DNA from: Poecilobothrus nobilitatus
Taxonomy: Eukaryota; Arthropoda; Insecta; Diptera; Dolichopodidae
Direction: 5' to 3'
Assembly: GCA_947095535.1 (NCBI GenBank)
Contig: OX352773.1
Location: forward strand, 2,790,001-2,854,000
DNA: 64,000 nt
Under the pieces are notes generated by a model. It saw only the letters and a program-made list of their open reading frames with translations, was not told the DNA's origin and ran no database searches. Shown one piece after another: positions 12,696-23,749 of the stretch. The translations under genes and the position numbers were made by a program. How positions within the stretch are numbered: position 1 is the first letter of the stretch; every line of letters begins with the position of its first letter.

Positions 12696-13276
12696 CAAGG
12701 CAGAATGTAAACCAACGGTTTTGAAAAGTGCAAATTTTCAAAAAATAATACAAACTGTTTAGAATTGTGACTTGGACCAAAATTAACGCACATAAAAATA
12801 TATTACTGAAGCTTTAATTTTTGTATTTTGTCGAAGAAAAATTTTTACAGGTGTCTAAAAATAGAAAATTTCAATTTTTGAGGCCGAATAGTTCTTAAAC
12901 AGGGGGTGGTACATAAACAATTTTTCTATTTATCTATTATATAATTTTCTACATATATAATTTTTAAATTGATTTATAAAGATAAAAAAAATTCCTGCAG
13001 AATGGCTTTTTCATATTCAAAAAATGTCAAGCAGAACATGAGATATAAGCATTTAAAAATAGGGCTTTTTCAAAGTTAGAGGCGCTGCAGCTCCGTAATG
13101 ATGGGGTACATGAAAAAGTTTTTCTACAACATTAATACATTTTTTTATGACACCTATCCATGGTTCAAATTAGTTTTTTCTATCTTTAACAGTGTAGAAG
13201 TTTTGTAAACAGACGGATGGACAGATTGAAATAAATAGGTACATTTTTTAAATTTTTTTTAAAAATAAGCTAAAAA
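12696..13276 (+). repeat. Family A repeat, copy A3 (internally deleted)
   Basis: It starts with CAAGGCAGAATGTAAACC and ends AAAAATAAGCTAAAAAC. An internal deletion joins CTTGGACCAAAATT directly to ACGCACATAAAAATATATT. The 3' ACGG-rich stretch survives as AGACGGATGGACAGA. Confidence 0.75.
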
Positions 13277-14560
13277 CACAATAAAGAATTCTTGGGTTTT
13301 GACAATAATTTATTTTTTAAAAAAAAATTTATTGACAGCTTATGATAAAAAAATCTCTCAATACAAAATAAATTTATACACAACTTTAAGTAGGAAATTG
13401 GATTTTAGTGTACAGGATTTTGCTTTTCAAGCTTTCGAACTTCGCATAAACATTTTTGCTTACAGTAGAAAGTTCCCGGATGGTATGTTTCCATTTATAG
13501 CCGACTGCTTTGCTGAAAAACTAAATAATGCTATGAATTGTAGGTTATTTGAGGTTATGTACTTAATGTAAATATTTATTTCAGTTAAAAAACAAATATA
13601 TTACTATTTGCTTCAGTTCTTAGCTTTAACCTTTCATTAATACAAATACTTTAATGGCATTAAAGAATAATTTTATTTCAAATTACTAAAATGATAATTT
13701 CAGAATTATTATTGTTCAGACTATTTTAAAGATAATTTTAAATTATGTATTTGAGATTGACTGAAAATATTTGTTTTTTTCTAGGTTTCTTTTCAATTTA
13801 TGCGATTTAAAAATGCAATAAATGATATAAGTACATTTAAATATTTTAATTTAATTGTTTAAATATTATATAAAACTAAAAAAATGTGAATCTTTTTGAA
13901 AAATAATATATCATTTCAATCTTTTGGAAAAAAACTTGTAAAAAAACTTATATACCTTTTTTTACACTTTCGAAATAAAAGATTTAACATATCTTTGATA
14001 TATTTTTTTCTGTTTTTTAGAACAAATATATATATATATATATAAAAGATTTTTTTTTTTTTTTAAATAAATATTTAAAAAAGGATTCGTACAATTTGAA
14101 TGACATTTTGGAAGTATACCTTTTATTTTTTTATTCAAGAGTTTCTTTTTTTTTTTTAACTTTTTAAGTATGCCTGTCTTTTAATAAAAGATTTTTTTTT
14201 TTTTAAATAAATTCGTCAGGCTTATCCTTTTAACTAAATTTGAAAAAAAAAAACATTTCTTTAAATAATTTTATAGCTAATATAAGTTTTGAAAAAACTT
14301 TTAAATTTAATTTAAATTTACGTTATTCTTTTTTGTGTAGAAAATATTTGTTATATTTTAAATTATCTTTTAAATCTGAACAAAATGTAAAATTAAACTA
14401 TATATAAAGGTTTAAATGTTTCTTAAAGGATCACATTTTTCACTATTTCTTACAATTTGGAATATTTCTAAGAAAACTGATATTAATATTATAAAATATC
14501 TTTCTTCTCTCAAAAACTCAGGGTTGTGTCTAAAAGGATTCTTATATGTATTTACACTTT
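13277..14560. other. AT-rich spacer with simple repeats
   Basis: It contains an (AT)n tract near 14026-14045. A motif AAAAGATTTTTTTTTTTTT followed by AAATAAAT occurs twice (near 14045 and 14187). A 90-codon frame at 13299-13571 (plus strand) has no recognised domain. Confidence 0.5.
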
Positions 14561-14760
14561 AAAGCGCCATATATCTTTAATGTGTTGGACTACATAAAAA
14601 TGTTCCACAACAATAATTTTTTATGAGAACTATCAAGGTTAAAATTTCATTGCTCTAGCAGAAGTTTTGCAAATAGACAGACGATCGGAGGGACATGACG
14701 GATGGACAGAGTAAAACTTATAAGCAAATATTCAATTCCTTTTTTTAAGTGTGCTAAAAA
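14561..14760 (+). repeat. Family A repeat, 3' fragment (A4)
   Basis: It matches only the last quarter of family A: the TTTTTTATGAGAACTATC block, a GACAGACGATCGGAGGGACA stretch and the end GTGTGCTAAAAA. It is truncated at 5'. Confidence 0.6.
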
Positions 14761-14866
14761 TTGGTGTCTTTCCAATAGTGGGCAGGAATACAAAAGGCTA
14801 TATAGCATGTTAAATTTGTAAAATTTTTTGTATTTTATAAATAAATTTAGTAGATACAAAGAATTA

Positions 14867-15058
14867 CATTTTTTTTTTAGTTTATTTCGGTGCCACATAA
14901 ATGTGACAAGGAAATTACACAAGCTTTCCTTTATAGGTGTGGCTGTAAGTTTCGTAAGGGGCAATTATTCTTACGATGTGTGTGGGATTCGAATCCACAC
15001 TCCTTCGGTGTTTACAGCGTATTTTATACGCTCTTACCCACTATGCCACCGAGGCCCC
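14867..15058 (-). mobile_element. tRNA-derived SINE with target-site duplication
   Basis: Read on the minus strand: a GCCTCGGTGG head, an A box on TGGCATAGTGGG, an anticodon-arm-like hairpin AGCGTATAAAATACGCT, a B box within GGATTCGAATCC, then a body with a GTCGTAAGAATAATTGCC-type stretch, CCACACCTATAAAGGAAAG, TTTCCTTGTCACATTTATG and an A-tail (the T-run at 14869-14878). An 8-bp duplication AAGAATTA flanks it (14859-14866 and 15059-15066). The insertion is therefore complete, about 190 bp, and still shows the scars of target-primed reverse transcription. It carries no protein and would depend on a LINE in trans. Confidence 0.85.
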
Positions 15059-15066
15059 AAGAATTA

Positions 15067-16345
15067 AATTGAAATAAAAAATTTTCAAAATACAAAATAA
15101 TATACAGTAAAAAAATGTTCAGTACAAATCTTTTTTAAAATTTAACCGTTAAAATGTTTTTATTCATTCATTAAATGAATTGTCGATTATTCTACTTCAC
15201 ACTGCATCCCACCGTTGAAGTTTTATAGAAAATAATAATATTGAATTCAAAGTTGGAAACACAATAGAAAATTTTAAAACATTTTAACAAAGTATAGAAC
15301 GCTTTTTAAATCTACATAATATGTTTTAATTATCCTTGATTCGTTATTTTATCTACTTAAAATTTATAATCTAAGCTCTTTTTGTTTTTATCTTGTAGTT
15401 TCATCTTTCGTTAAGTTTCGCCTCAACTATTATTAAAACACCTTAAATTGCAAGTTACCATATAGTTAAAAGTAACCATTTTTTTACGTAAATGTTATTG
15501 CAGGAAAATTAAAAGATCATAATTCTATTAATAATTGACTCAAAGTTTTCATATTATGTACAAACATTTAACAATAGTCCAAGAGAACAAAAAAAAATAT
15601 ATAAAAAAAAAAATATGATTAAAAAAAAATAAACTAAATAAACAAAAAAATTATTGACCGTTTTTTTTTTTGTTAAATAGTTAGATATTGACATATTTTG
15701 ATAGTCAAATATGTGTTAAGGACTAAATTAGTAGAGGGAAGTTAAAAATATTCGTGTAAGATCTTTTTATTATAAAGAAAATAAAAGGAAAATTGATGTC
15801 CTTTTTTTATTGAGTTATCAATATAAAGAAAGAAAAACTGAAAAGGACATTTTTAATAATAAATAAAAGGTAGTTTTTGTTTTGTGTCGTTGCCATCATT
15901 GTGTTCCCTAATTCTATATTTCGAGTCAAATTTTTTGTATCTTCAACAAACTAAAATGTAATATTTGTTTACTTTAAAAACTTCAAGATAAATTCAGTGA
16001 TCTGAAAAGTTTCCATTTGTCTTTCTCAATGTGTCCTTTTATTTATTCTTTTTAAAATTTAATTATCATCAATAAAAAAACTTTGATTGATTATATATAT
16101 GTATAAGTAAAGACTTCCATTTATATAAATCTTTTAGTAGTTATTCTCAATTCAAAATATAATTTCAAAAGATCTTTAAGAATGTTATCCTTGAATGAAT
16201 GAAAGGAAAATTTAAATTAAGAATAGTTTGGATTATTAGGTAATCACTAATCAGAAAGGAAAACTTTTAATTCTTATTTGATTACATATATAGGAAATGA
16301 TTACACAAATGACACATGTATAAATAACAACAAAAAGTATATATT
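15067..16345. other. AT-rich spacer
   Basis: No supported feature. Confidence 0.5.
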
Positions 16346-16898
16346 ATAGTTGACTGTGTCAACTCTAAAATAACGGAACGAATATAATATATTCTGTTTC
16401 GATTATTATATTTTTCAAAATTTCAGTTAGTTGACTTAAATAAGTACCTAATAAGCATAAAATGCTTAAATATATTTTTGTAAATTTTGAAGTTGTGTGA
16501 CAGCAACTCGAATCACATACGACAAAGCCAAATTTTGAACAAGTTATTGACATAAAACTTAATCTTCTTCTATAAAATTTCAGATTTCTAGCTTAATTAT
16601 GCAGATATAAATCTATAAGCTGGTACAGTTGTATGCCATAGGTACTTAAACTCTCTGGTAGAACTTGTTCAAATTCAAAAGTCGAACTGGAATTTAAATT
16701 AAAGTAAAATGGTTAGAGTGTTTTTTTTAAGTTATTGTGCGGACAGACGGACGTACTAAGATAATTCGACTAAAGAGTTCAATCTTGAACAAGAAAATAT
16801 ATATTTTTCCATATCTATATAATATCCTTTACAGAGTCACATACGGAGTGTGTAAATTTATTATACCTTTAGAACAATATTCTTACGAATATAAAAAT
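16346..16898 (+). repeat. Family E repeat, copy E1 (diverged)
   Basis: It opens with AGTTGACTGTGTCAACTCT, the 5' signature shared with families B and E (TTGACTTTGTCAA palindrome). Modules with GTTGTGTGACAGCAACTCG and ACATAAAACTTAATCTTC follow. It ends with TGTGCGGACAGACGGACGTA and a decayed hairpin (TATACC...GAATATA). Confidence 0.6.
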
Positions 16899-18480
16899 AG
16901 TTATACAATTATTATCATTAAAAAACTTTTTTATTTTCTTTTGATATTCTTATCAGTTTTAGCTCGCTTTTCTAAAGGAGGTTTACAAATCAACTGAAAA
17001 TTCTTAATTATAACAAAAGATTGACCTATTAGTTTTGATTTTAAGTCCTCTATAATTTTTATTCTTTAAAAAGTACAAATTATTTGTCTGCTGTAGTATT
17101 AATAGAATCTTTAAATAAAATGTCTTCATTTTATTTTTATCACAATAACTTTTAGAACAATCAGCGATAATCAAACTAAATACTTGGAAATTTGGAATTT
17201 AAAGAAAAGTGGAAAATGCGATGTCTTATTAAATTTTCAATTGAGAATAAATTAAAATTTTTAAATTGTGTAGAGAAATTTAATTAAAAATTTTGAAAAA
17301 TAAAATTATATTATTCAAATGAATCATAAAAGTTAAAATTATATTGCTGAAATCATTAAAAACAATCATTATAATCAACATTATCATCATTTTTCATCTT
17401 GTAAGGATTTCATTTATAAAAAAAGAAACTTGTAATTATTGACAATGAAAACACAATAAACACCTCGTTGATGACATTTTAAAAAATTGGTTTTTGTATT
17501 TTTTTATAAGTAAAAATAAAAAAATGTAAGAATTATTATGAGTTTTCTAAAGACAAATTTCCTCAGCAATGCCGTTTGAAACTTTGAGAATGAAATGTCT
17601 GTTGCTTAACTTTTTTAATAACCATTAAATTTTAAAGTGGACTAATTTCACAAAAGAAAATTTTCTGTCTAGTCTCATTTTAATTCTCTTTTATCATATC
17701 ATTATACACTGTTAGAATTAGAAGAATCATCAAACAACACGAGCAGTGCCAATATGATCATCTGAAGCATTAATAAAATCATCACCAAAGTTATCATAAT
17801 CCTCATCATAGTCATTATATACATGAATAAAATCTAATTTAATGGCTGTAACCCATCCCAGAATTCGCTACTTTTTCAATTCTTAATTATTAAATTTTCA
17901 AAAAAAAAAAAAAATTATCCTTGGAAAAATTAACGTTAAAAATATTAGGATGAAAAGTATAAAATAAACGTATAAACTGATATTTAAGTTTATTTTTAGG
18001 TTATAAAACGCCTCAAAAGACGAATTCTCAGTTTGTGGTAATATTTTTAATTCTCTTCTCTATTATTCATATTTAAAAACTTGAATGAATATATATATAT
18101 AATATATATATATATATTATATTATATGTATATTAAAAAGTATATAGTATTTAACTTTTTAAAATTTTTATGATCCCGGGAGAATGAAAAATTATTATAA
18201 TATTTTAAAAAAGTTCTATTTGACTTTCAGAAATGTTTTACGCGTTTTGTTTTTATTTAAAGATTTTTTGGTTGCTTGCTCATTTATAAATTATTATGTA
18301 ATTATAGAATAGTTACCTGTTCTTACCATTTAGCTAAAATTGAAAAATTTTACATTTCAACGCAAAGTTTTACATTAAATTGAAATTAAAGTAAACATTA
18401 TAAAGTCTGTAAAACCAAGGGTTTTTAAAACTGTGGATTCCAAAATATCATGAAAAGGGATATAATATATTTGTATCCTT
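16899..18480. other. AT-rich spacer with (AT)n
   Basis: No gene seen. An (AT)n tract lies at about 18088-18128. A run of TCATCA/ATCATAAT-like trinucleotides lies at 17735-17815. Confidence 0.5.
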
Positions 18481-19530
18481 TTTTTCAAGGCTGTGTGCAA
18501 AATCGCCCAAAAATGAAAAATTAAAAATGATCCAAAAAAACTGACAACATTTTTTGGGTCATTTTTCATTTATTTTTAAGCGATTTTGTATTTTATATTT
18601 TGGATGAATATAAATCATTATGAAAATAAGCCCGAAATATTAAAAATGAAAAATAATCCAAAATTATTTTTTTAACCATTTTTAATTTTTCTTAAAATAT
18701 AATTTAAGAAACAATATTCATCAATCGATATTTAATGGTTGATTCAAATTTCGAAGATCAGACGATGATCGATGATTGGCGTAATGTTGTGTTAATTCAA
18801 TATTTACCTTTTTTAAAAAATTCAATATTTACCTTTTTTAATAAATATTCAATATTTACCTTTTTTAAAAAACGAGAGCATTCGTACCATATGAGCAATC
18901 GTACCTTACCCCATTTTTTGATATTTATACCTATATCATTGTTACTTTTCTGTTGTTATTGGCTTTCTGCCATATAAAATAAAAGTGATCAAAATGGAGT
19001 GAATATTGAGATAAGACAAACTAACTCGATCATTATTGATTTATTTTCTGAATGCAATTGTTGAGGTATAGTGAAAGTGTTCAATTAAAATTAATTATTA
19101 TTAGGTAAAAAAGAACAACATGGAAAATGTAGAATTTGAGTTTCTGACACAAAAAAAGGTTTTATGTCAAAGCGGAAAGTTTAGCACCTACATCCGAAAA
19201 TTTTAATTACCCAGTTTGTCGAAGGGAAGTCGATAAAACTATATTCAAGTTTTTGTAAAATTGTAATAATAAAATAATTATAATAATATATAATTTATTT
19301 TCAAAATCGAGTGATTTTTCATTTTGTTTTGTTGGCCATTTTTCTTAATGAAAAATTACCCAACATTTTTGGACAATTTTTCATTTCATTTCATTATTAG
19401 ACCTTTTTTCATTTATTTTTTGTAGATTTTTCCTTTATTTTTGGGCTTTTTTTCAATGAATAATTGTCCAAAAATATTGAGTTATTTTTCATTTTGAATT
19501 TTTGGGCGATTTTACGTATAGCCTAAATGG
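18480..19530. repeat. Foldback region F1
   Basis: AAAATCGCCCAAAAAT near 18500 is mirrored by ATTTTTGGGCGATTTT near 19499, about 1 kb apart, with looser AAATGAAAAAT/ATTTTTCATTT complementarity inside the arms. The interior repeats AAATAAGCCC-N-AAA and TTTTTCATTT motifs. This suggests a foldback or MITE-like element with low-complexity arms. No transposase is present. Confidence 0.4.
18796..18870 (+). repeat. Tandem repeat, three copies of TTCAATATTTACCTTTTTTA
   Basis: The 20-bp unit occurs at 18796, 18821 and 18848 with short A-rich spacers. It accounts for the 80-codon open frame across this point. Confidence 0.85.
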
Positions 19531-19894
19531 GCTAGATACATAATCGCCCAAAACCAAAAAGTCCAAAAATTAAAAATTTCTCGAAATATTTAAGCTAATT
19601 TTCATTTTACGAAAAAATATCCAAAGGAAAAGCAAAATCGATTAAAAGTATTAATTTATTTTTAATAATGAAAACGAACCAAGAATCAAATGCAAATAAG
19701 CCCAATTTTATAAAAATAAAAATAATTTTATTTATGATAATATAAAAAAGAAATAAACTACTAGGTGAAAAAAACGCATGACGATGACACTTATTTTTAT
19801 TATTCTTTTACAAAAACTTAAATAGTGTAATAAACTTTTTGGTGACAAATCATACAATTAAAAGAATTTTTTGCTGCGATTTTAATTTTCGTCT

Positions 19895-20077
19895 GTAATT
19901 TTTTTTTTGTAATGCACTTCATGTGGACAGGACATTATACAGCCTTTCCTGTTCAAGCGTGGCTGTAAATGTCATAGGGGGGAATAACTCTTACGACGTG
20001 TGTGAGATTCCAACCCACACTCCCTCAGTGTTTACAGCGTATTTTATACGCTCTTACCCACTAGGCACCGAAGCTCC
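19895..20077 (-). mobile_element. tRNA-derived SINE
   Basis: Same family as at 14.9 kb. The minus strand reads head GAGCTTCGGTGCCTAGTGGG, hairpin AGCGTATAAAATACGCT, a GGTTGGAATCTC B box (one base off the usual GGTTCGAATCC), body with GTCGTAAGAGTTATTCCCCC and TGAACAGGAAAGGCTG, and A-tail. One base is lost in box A (GTGCCTAGTGGG), which probably damages its internal promoter. Confidence 0.8.
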
Positions 20078-20404
20078 GTCTATAAAATTTTAATGTTCTA
20101 TAGAAATTTCACTGCAGTAATTTGTAGATGTTATATGAAGATGTTTTGTTTATAATGAGCAATATAGCTTTTGGCCGGGAATTGAAACAAATAATGCACA
20201 TATTATAGAATTTATGTATATTTATATGTAAGATTCTGAATTCTTCATTAACAGTAAAACTACTTTCTCTGTGCTCGAACGGAGAAGACGAACGTAGGTT
20301 AAGAAGTTTTCTATCAAATTTTGAAAATCAATTCTCAGTATGCTTGGATATGGAAGTAAAATTGATAATCAACCAAAACATTTTTTTGGATAATTTTTTT
20401 ATTT

Positions 20405-20609
20405 TTATTTTTTTTTTAGTGCATTTCCCTGCCACATAAATTTAACAAGAAAATTACTCAGCCTTTCCTGTTCAGGCGTGGCTGTACATGTCGTAAGGAA
20501 AAATTATTCTTACGACGTGTGTGGGATTCGAACTCACCCTTTTTCGGTGTATTATTACCCTTTTTCGGTGTATTTTATATGCTCTTACTCACTAGGCCAC
20601 CGAGTCCCC
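20405..20609 (-). mobile_element. tRNA-derived SINE with an internal 22-bp duplication
   Basis: Same family. A/B-box head at the right end, A-tail at left. ACCCTTTTTCGGTGTATT occurs twice in the head, a private tandem duplication that splits the tRNA-like region. The flanks TGGATAATTTTT (left, from about 20387) and TGGATCATTTTT (right, from 20610) look like a slightly diverged target-site duplication. Confidence 0.8.
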
Positions 20610-20830
20610 TGGATCATTTTTATTTTTAATATTTTGAGTCTTACTACAATTATTTCACAATGAAAAATTGTCCAATAATTACAAAACAAAACTGCTAGAA
20701 AATTATACGAAAAAGCACCCCAAATGTTTCGATACTATGTTTTGGGTGATTGCTCATTTTTTATTATTGGACGTTTTGGTTTTGGTGCTATTTGGTGTTA
20801 TAAACCCATCTAAATAGATGGTGCCCAAAT

Positions 20831-23740
20831 ATTATAATATTTCATAATCTAAGATTATGTTTCATAATGTTAGTAAATGCCTTACACATTGATTGGTACA
20901 CAAAAAAAAAAATAAAGACAACTTAAAAAATAAAACTACCTTATTTTAGAATATTCCAAATTTTTGACGTAATTTTCAATCTTTATCAATCTTTTTCAAT
21001 CTTCAGAAATTTTATATATTAGAAATTTTTATAATAGTCTGGAATTGAAAATTATGAGCACTATATGGTAAATGTTTTAAATTACTGATTTAAAATGAAT
21101 GAAAGACCATTTTATTGTCTACATAAATGTCCTTGTAATTTGTCCATTAACCTTGTTATGAATTATAATATATTATAACTTAATGTATTAAATTAAATTA
21201 TTTTAGTTCATTCCTCAGTCATGCTTTCTTTTGAAAGACTTTAATTAACGATTTAATTTATTATTTCTATTTCTCTTGTCATAAGTTTTTCAATTATTGA
21301 TAAAAATATGATATCTTTTCCATTAAATTATTCCAAAGAAAAAAAAAAGTGAATATATTATCTCTTCTTCTTTGCTTTTTTTTTTGTATTCTTAAAAGGA
21401 TAAATATAAAGATTGGCTTATCCATAATTTTTTAATGGAAGAATCAGTTAGTTGATGTGCACATGTGGAATAATTTTCATGAAAATATATGTAAGTTTTA
21501 CATTAGAAGACTCCACACAAGAGAAATTAAGTATTATTTGTTATTTTTTTGACTTGTTTGAATGTACAGTGTATTCCATGTTGATAAGTCTCTTCATATT
21601 TATTCTATTTCTTTATTTCTGCTTACAAAATTGATTAATACTTTTTAAAGAAATTCATACTTAAATTTGTGTTTTTACAATTTGTTTAATAATACAAAGT
21701 TTTATCGAATGTTTCTCAAGAATTTTGGTTAAATAAGTGATTATATATAACCTATTTATTTGCCGAAGATGAAGAGATAGCAGTAGATCCTTTACAGATC
21801 TTTATTTTCTTAGAAGCAGTAGAGGCAACAGAAGCATTATAAGTGAATGGATCTGCAACACGTAGCAATAGGGGGAGTACAATAGATCTTCATTAAAAGG
21901 TCGCAGTGTTATTTATACATTTTAAATACTAATTTAATTAAATTTAAAGTTATTACATGTTTTTCTTCTCAAAAGAATTTTTTTAATTTAATTCCCTTTT
22001 TATTATAAGAAAATTTTTATATATAAAATAAAAATAAAATAAATATAAAAATTTTTTTATTCAAGTTCAAAAAACTGAAATAGAAGTTATTAACGATTTT
22101 GAAGCTCATTGTTTAACATAACGTATCCGTTTACAAGCAGTTTTCGGGTAAATTGAAAGAAATTGAAATCATTTTAACTATTTTTCTCCTTATATTAATG
22201 AGTTACATATGACTTAAAAAAACAAACATTGCTTTATTGTACAAAATTTGAAATAAATTTGACCGGCACTGTAAATATGATAATGTCACGGCACGGCATT
22301 AAAAAATTGAAATTATCTCCTTTTTTTTAAATAAAAAAAATAAATATTTTAAATAATTACTTTGGTGGTTTAGGTTAGTTTCATTTTCTTTTGTCTTTCG
22401 CATTAATTCTGTCTTTTTCTTGAAATCAAAAATTTATTGAATTGAATTTTCCGCTATCAAAATTTTTAAAATTTTTTTGCTTCTTTCACACAAAAAACAG
22501 AACAAAAATATACAACAAAAAATAGAAGAAAATCTTTGAAAGAAATTTACGCTATGGGACGCGGAATGCCTTTTTCCGTTTCTTTAAATATCAGACTTAA
22601 TAATGTGTTGTATCGTTAAGAAAAATCTTAAATCGGAAACGATTTTCTTGGGACTCATGATAATAAGAAGAAATAAAAGAAAAATATGAGAAAAGAAAAG
22701 AAAAAATTAAAAGTTATTCAAAATAATTTTCGCTCATATGATATGGAGGTAAAAAGAAATTGTTTTTAAATTTTCAAAACATTTTTGTATACATTTTTCT
22801 CAAAAAGCAGTTAAAATTGGAGAATTCAAATTTTGTTAAGAAGTAAAATGATTTAATACACTAATATAGATTACTGGAATACTAGGTTCCTTCCTTCCAT
22901 AATTTATTTGAAATGTCTGAAAAAAAAATAAATGACATACTTTTTTTCCAAAATTAAAGAACTGTGGCTTTTTTTTTTGTTTTTATAAAAAAAATGTTTT
23001 CTAAATAATTTATTTATTGCTCTCACGGGAAATTTTAAATTTAAAGCTTTAAAAATGAGGGAAAAACGTATTCTTAAAGTCTTTTTTATAAAAAACTCTT
23101 AAGAAAAACGTCTAACATATTGGCTAAAATTATGGATTTTTTATTGATATTCTTACAAACAAATTATGAAGTATTTTCAATATAGATAACAAATTTTTAA
23201 GTTACAGTGGAATTATTTAAAATATAAAATTTAAAATTTTTTAACGGAAATGAAAAATTTAAGTCATGAAATGTGTAAAATTTGTATGTCATATTTTTAT
23301 TTGATCAAAATTCCAATGGGACTTAAAATTATTAAAGATTCATTCAGAAAATTAATGTCAAGGTTAGTAATATAATTAATAGATTATTCCCTGTAGAATT
23401 TTTATTCTATTATTTTTAAAATATTTCCTTTTTTTTATTTAACCTATATAGAAAACACAAAATTGAACTAAAAGTCTAAAAGTTTAAGAAATGGGTGTAT
23501 ATAAAATAATATTGGTTTTCTTTCAATGTCAATGAATTACATAATAAATATAAAGTCGTCCAAATAATGAACAAACAAAATATTCTTTTGAATAAAATAC
23601 TGTTGAAATTTGTCAATATCGAATTTTATATTTTAGAAGATAAGCAAATCTTATTTTGAAATATGTACTTACACTCTTATTATATTGCAATTTTTAAGCT
23701 GAAATTTGGTTCATTTAATGGGTTCTGATATAAACGAGCA
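20831..23740. other. AT-rich spacer, about 2.9 kb
   Basis: No repeat family or gene is recognisable. A short GC-richer patch at 21742-21842 (plus strand) is open for about 33 codons (includes FAEDEEIAVDPLQIF) and I cannot assign it. The rest is A/T-rich with homopolymers. Confidence 0.45.
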
Positions 23741-23749
23741 GTATACAAA

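Larger units (their letters stand above)
19520..20830. repeat. Foldback region F2 carrying two SINEs
   Basis: The left arm near 19521-19590 (GGGCTAGATACATAATCGCC, CCAAAACCAAAAAGTCCAA) has an inverted partner near 20738-20825 (complement reads CCAAAACCAAAACGTCCAA, ATGGGTTTATAACACC). The two SINE copies at 19.9-20.08 and 20.41-20.61 kb sit inside and are younger. The arms share the GCCCAAAA theme with F1. Confidence 0.4.

Noticed and set aside
14828..15072. Frames of 60-105 codons around 15 kb, 20.5 kb and 40.1 kb with a shared peptide phrase (CGIRTH)
   Set aside because: These are translations of the SINE head and body, on either strand, not a protein family.
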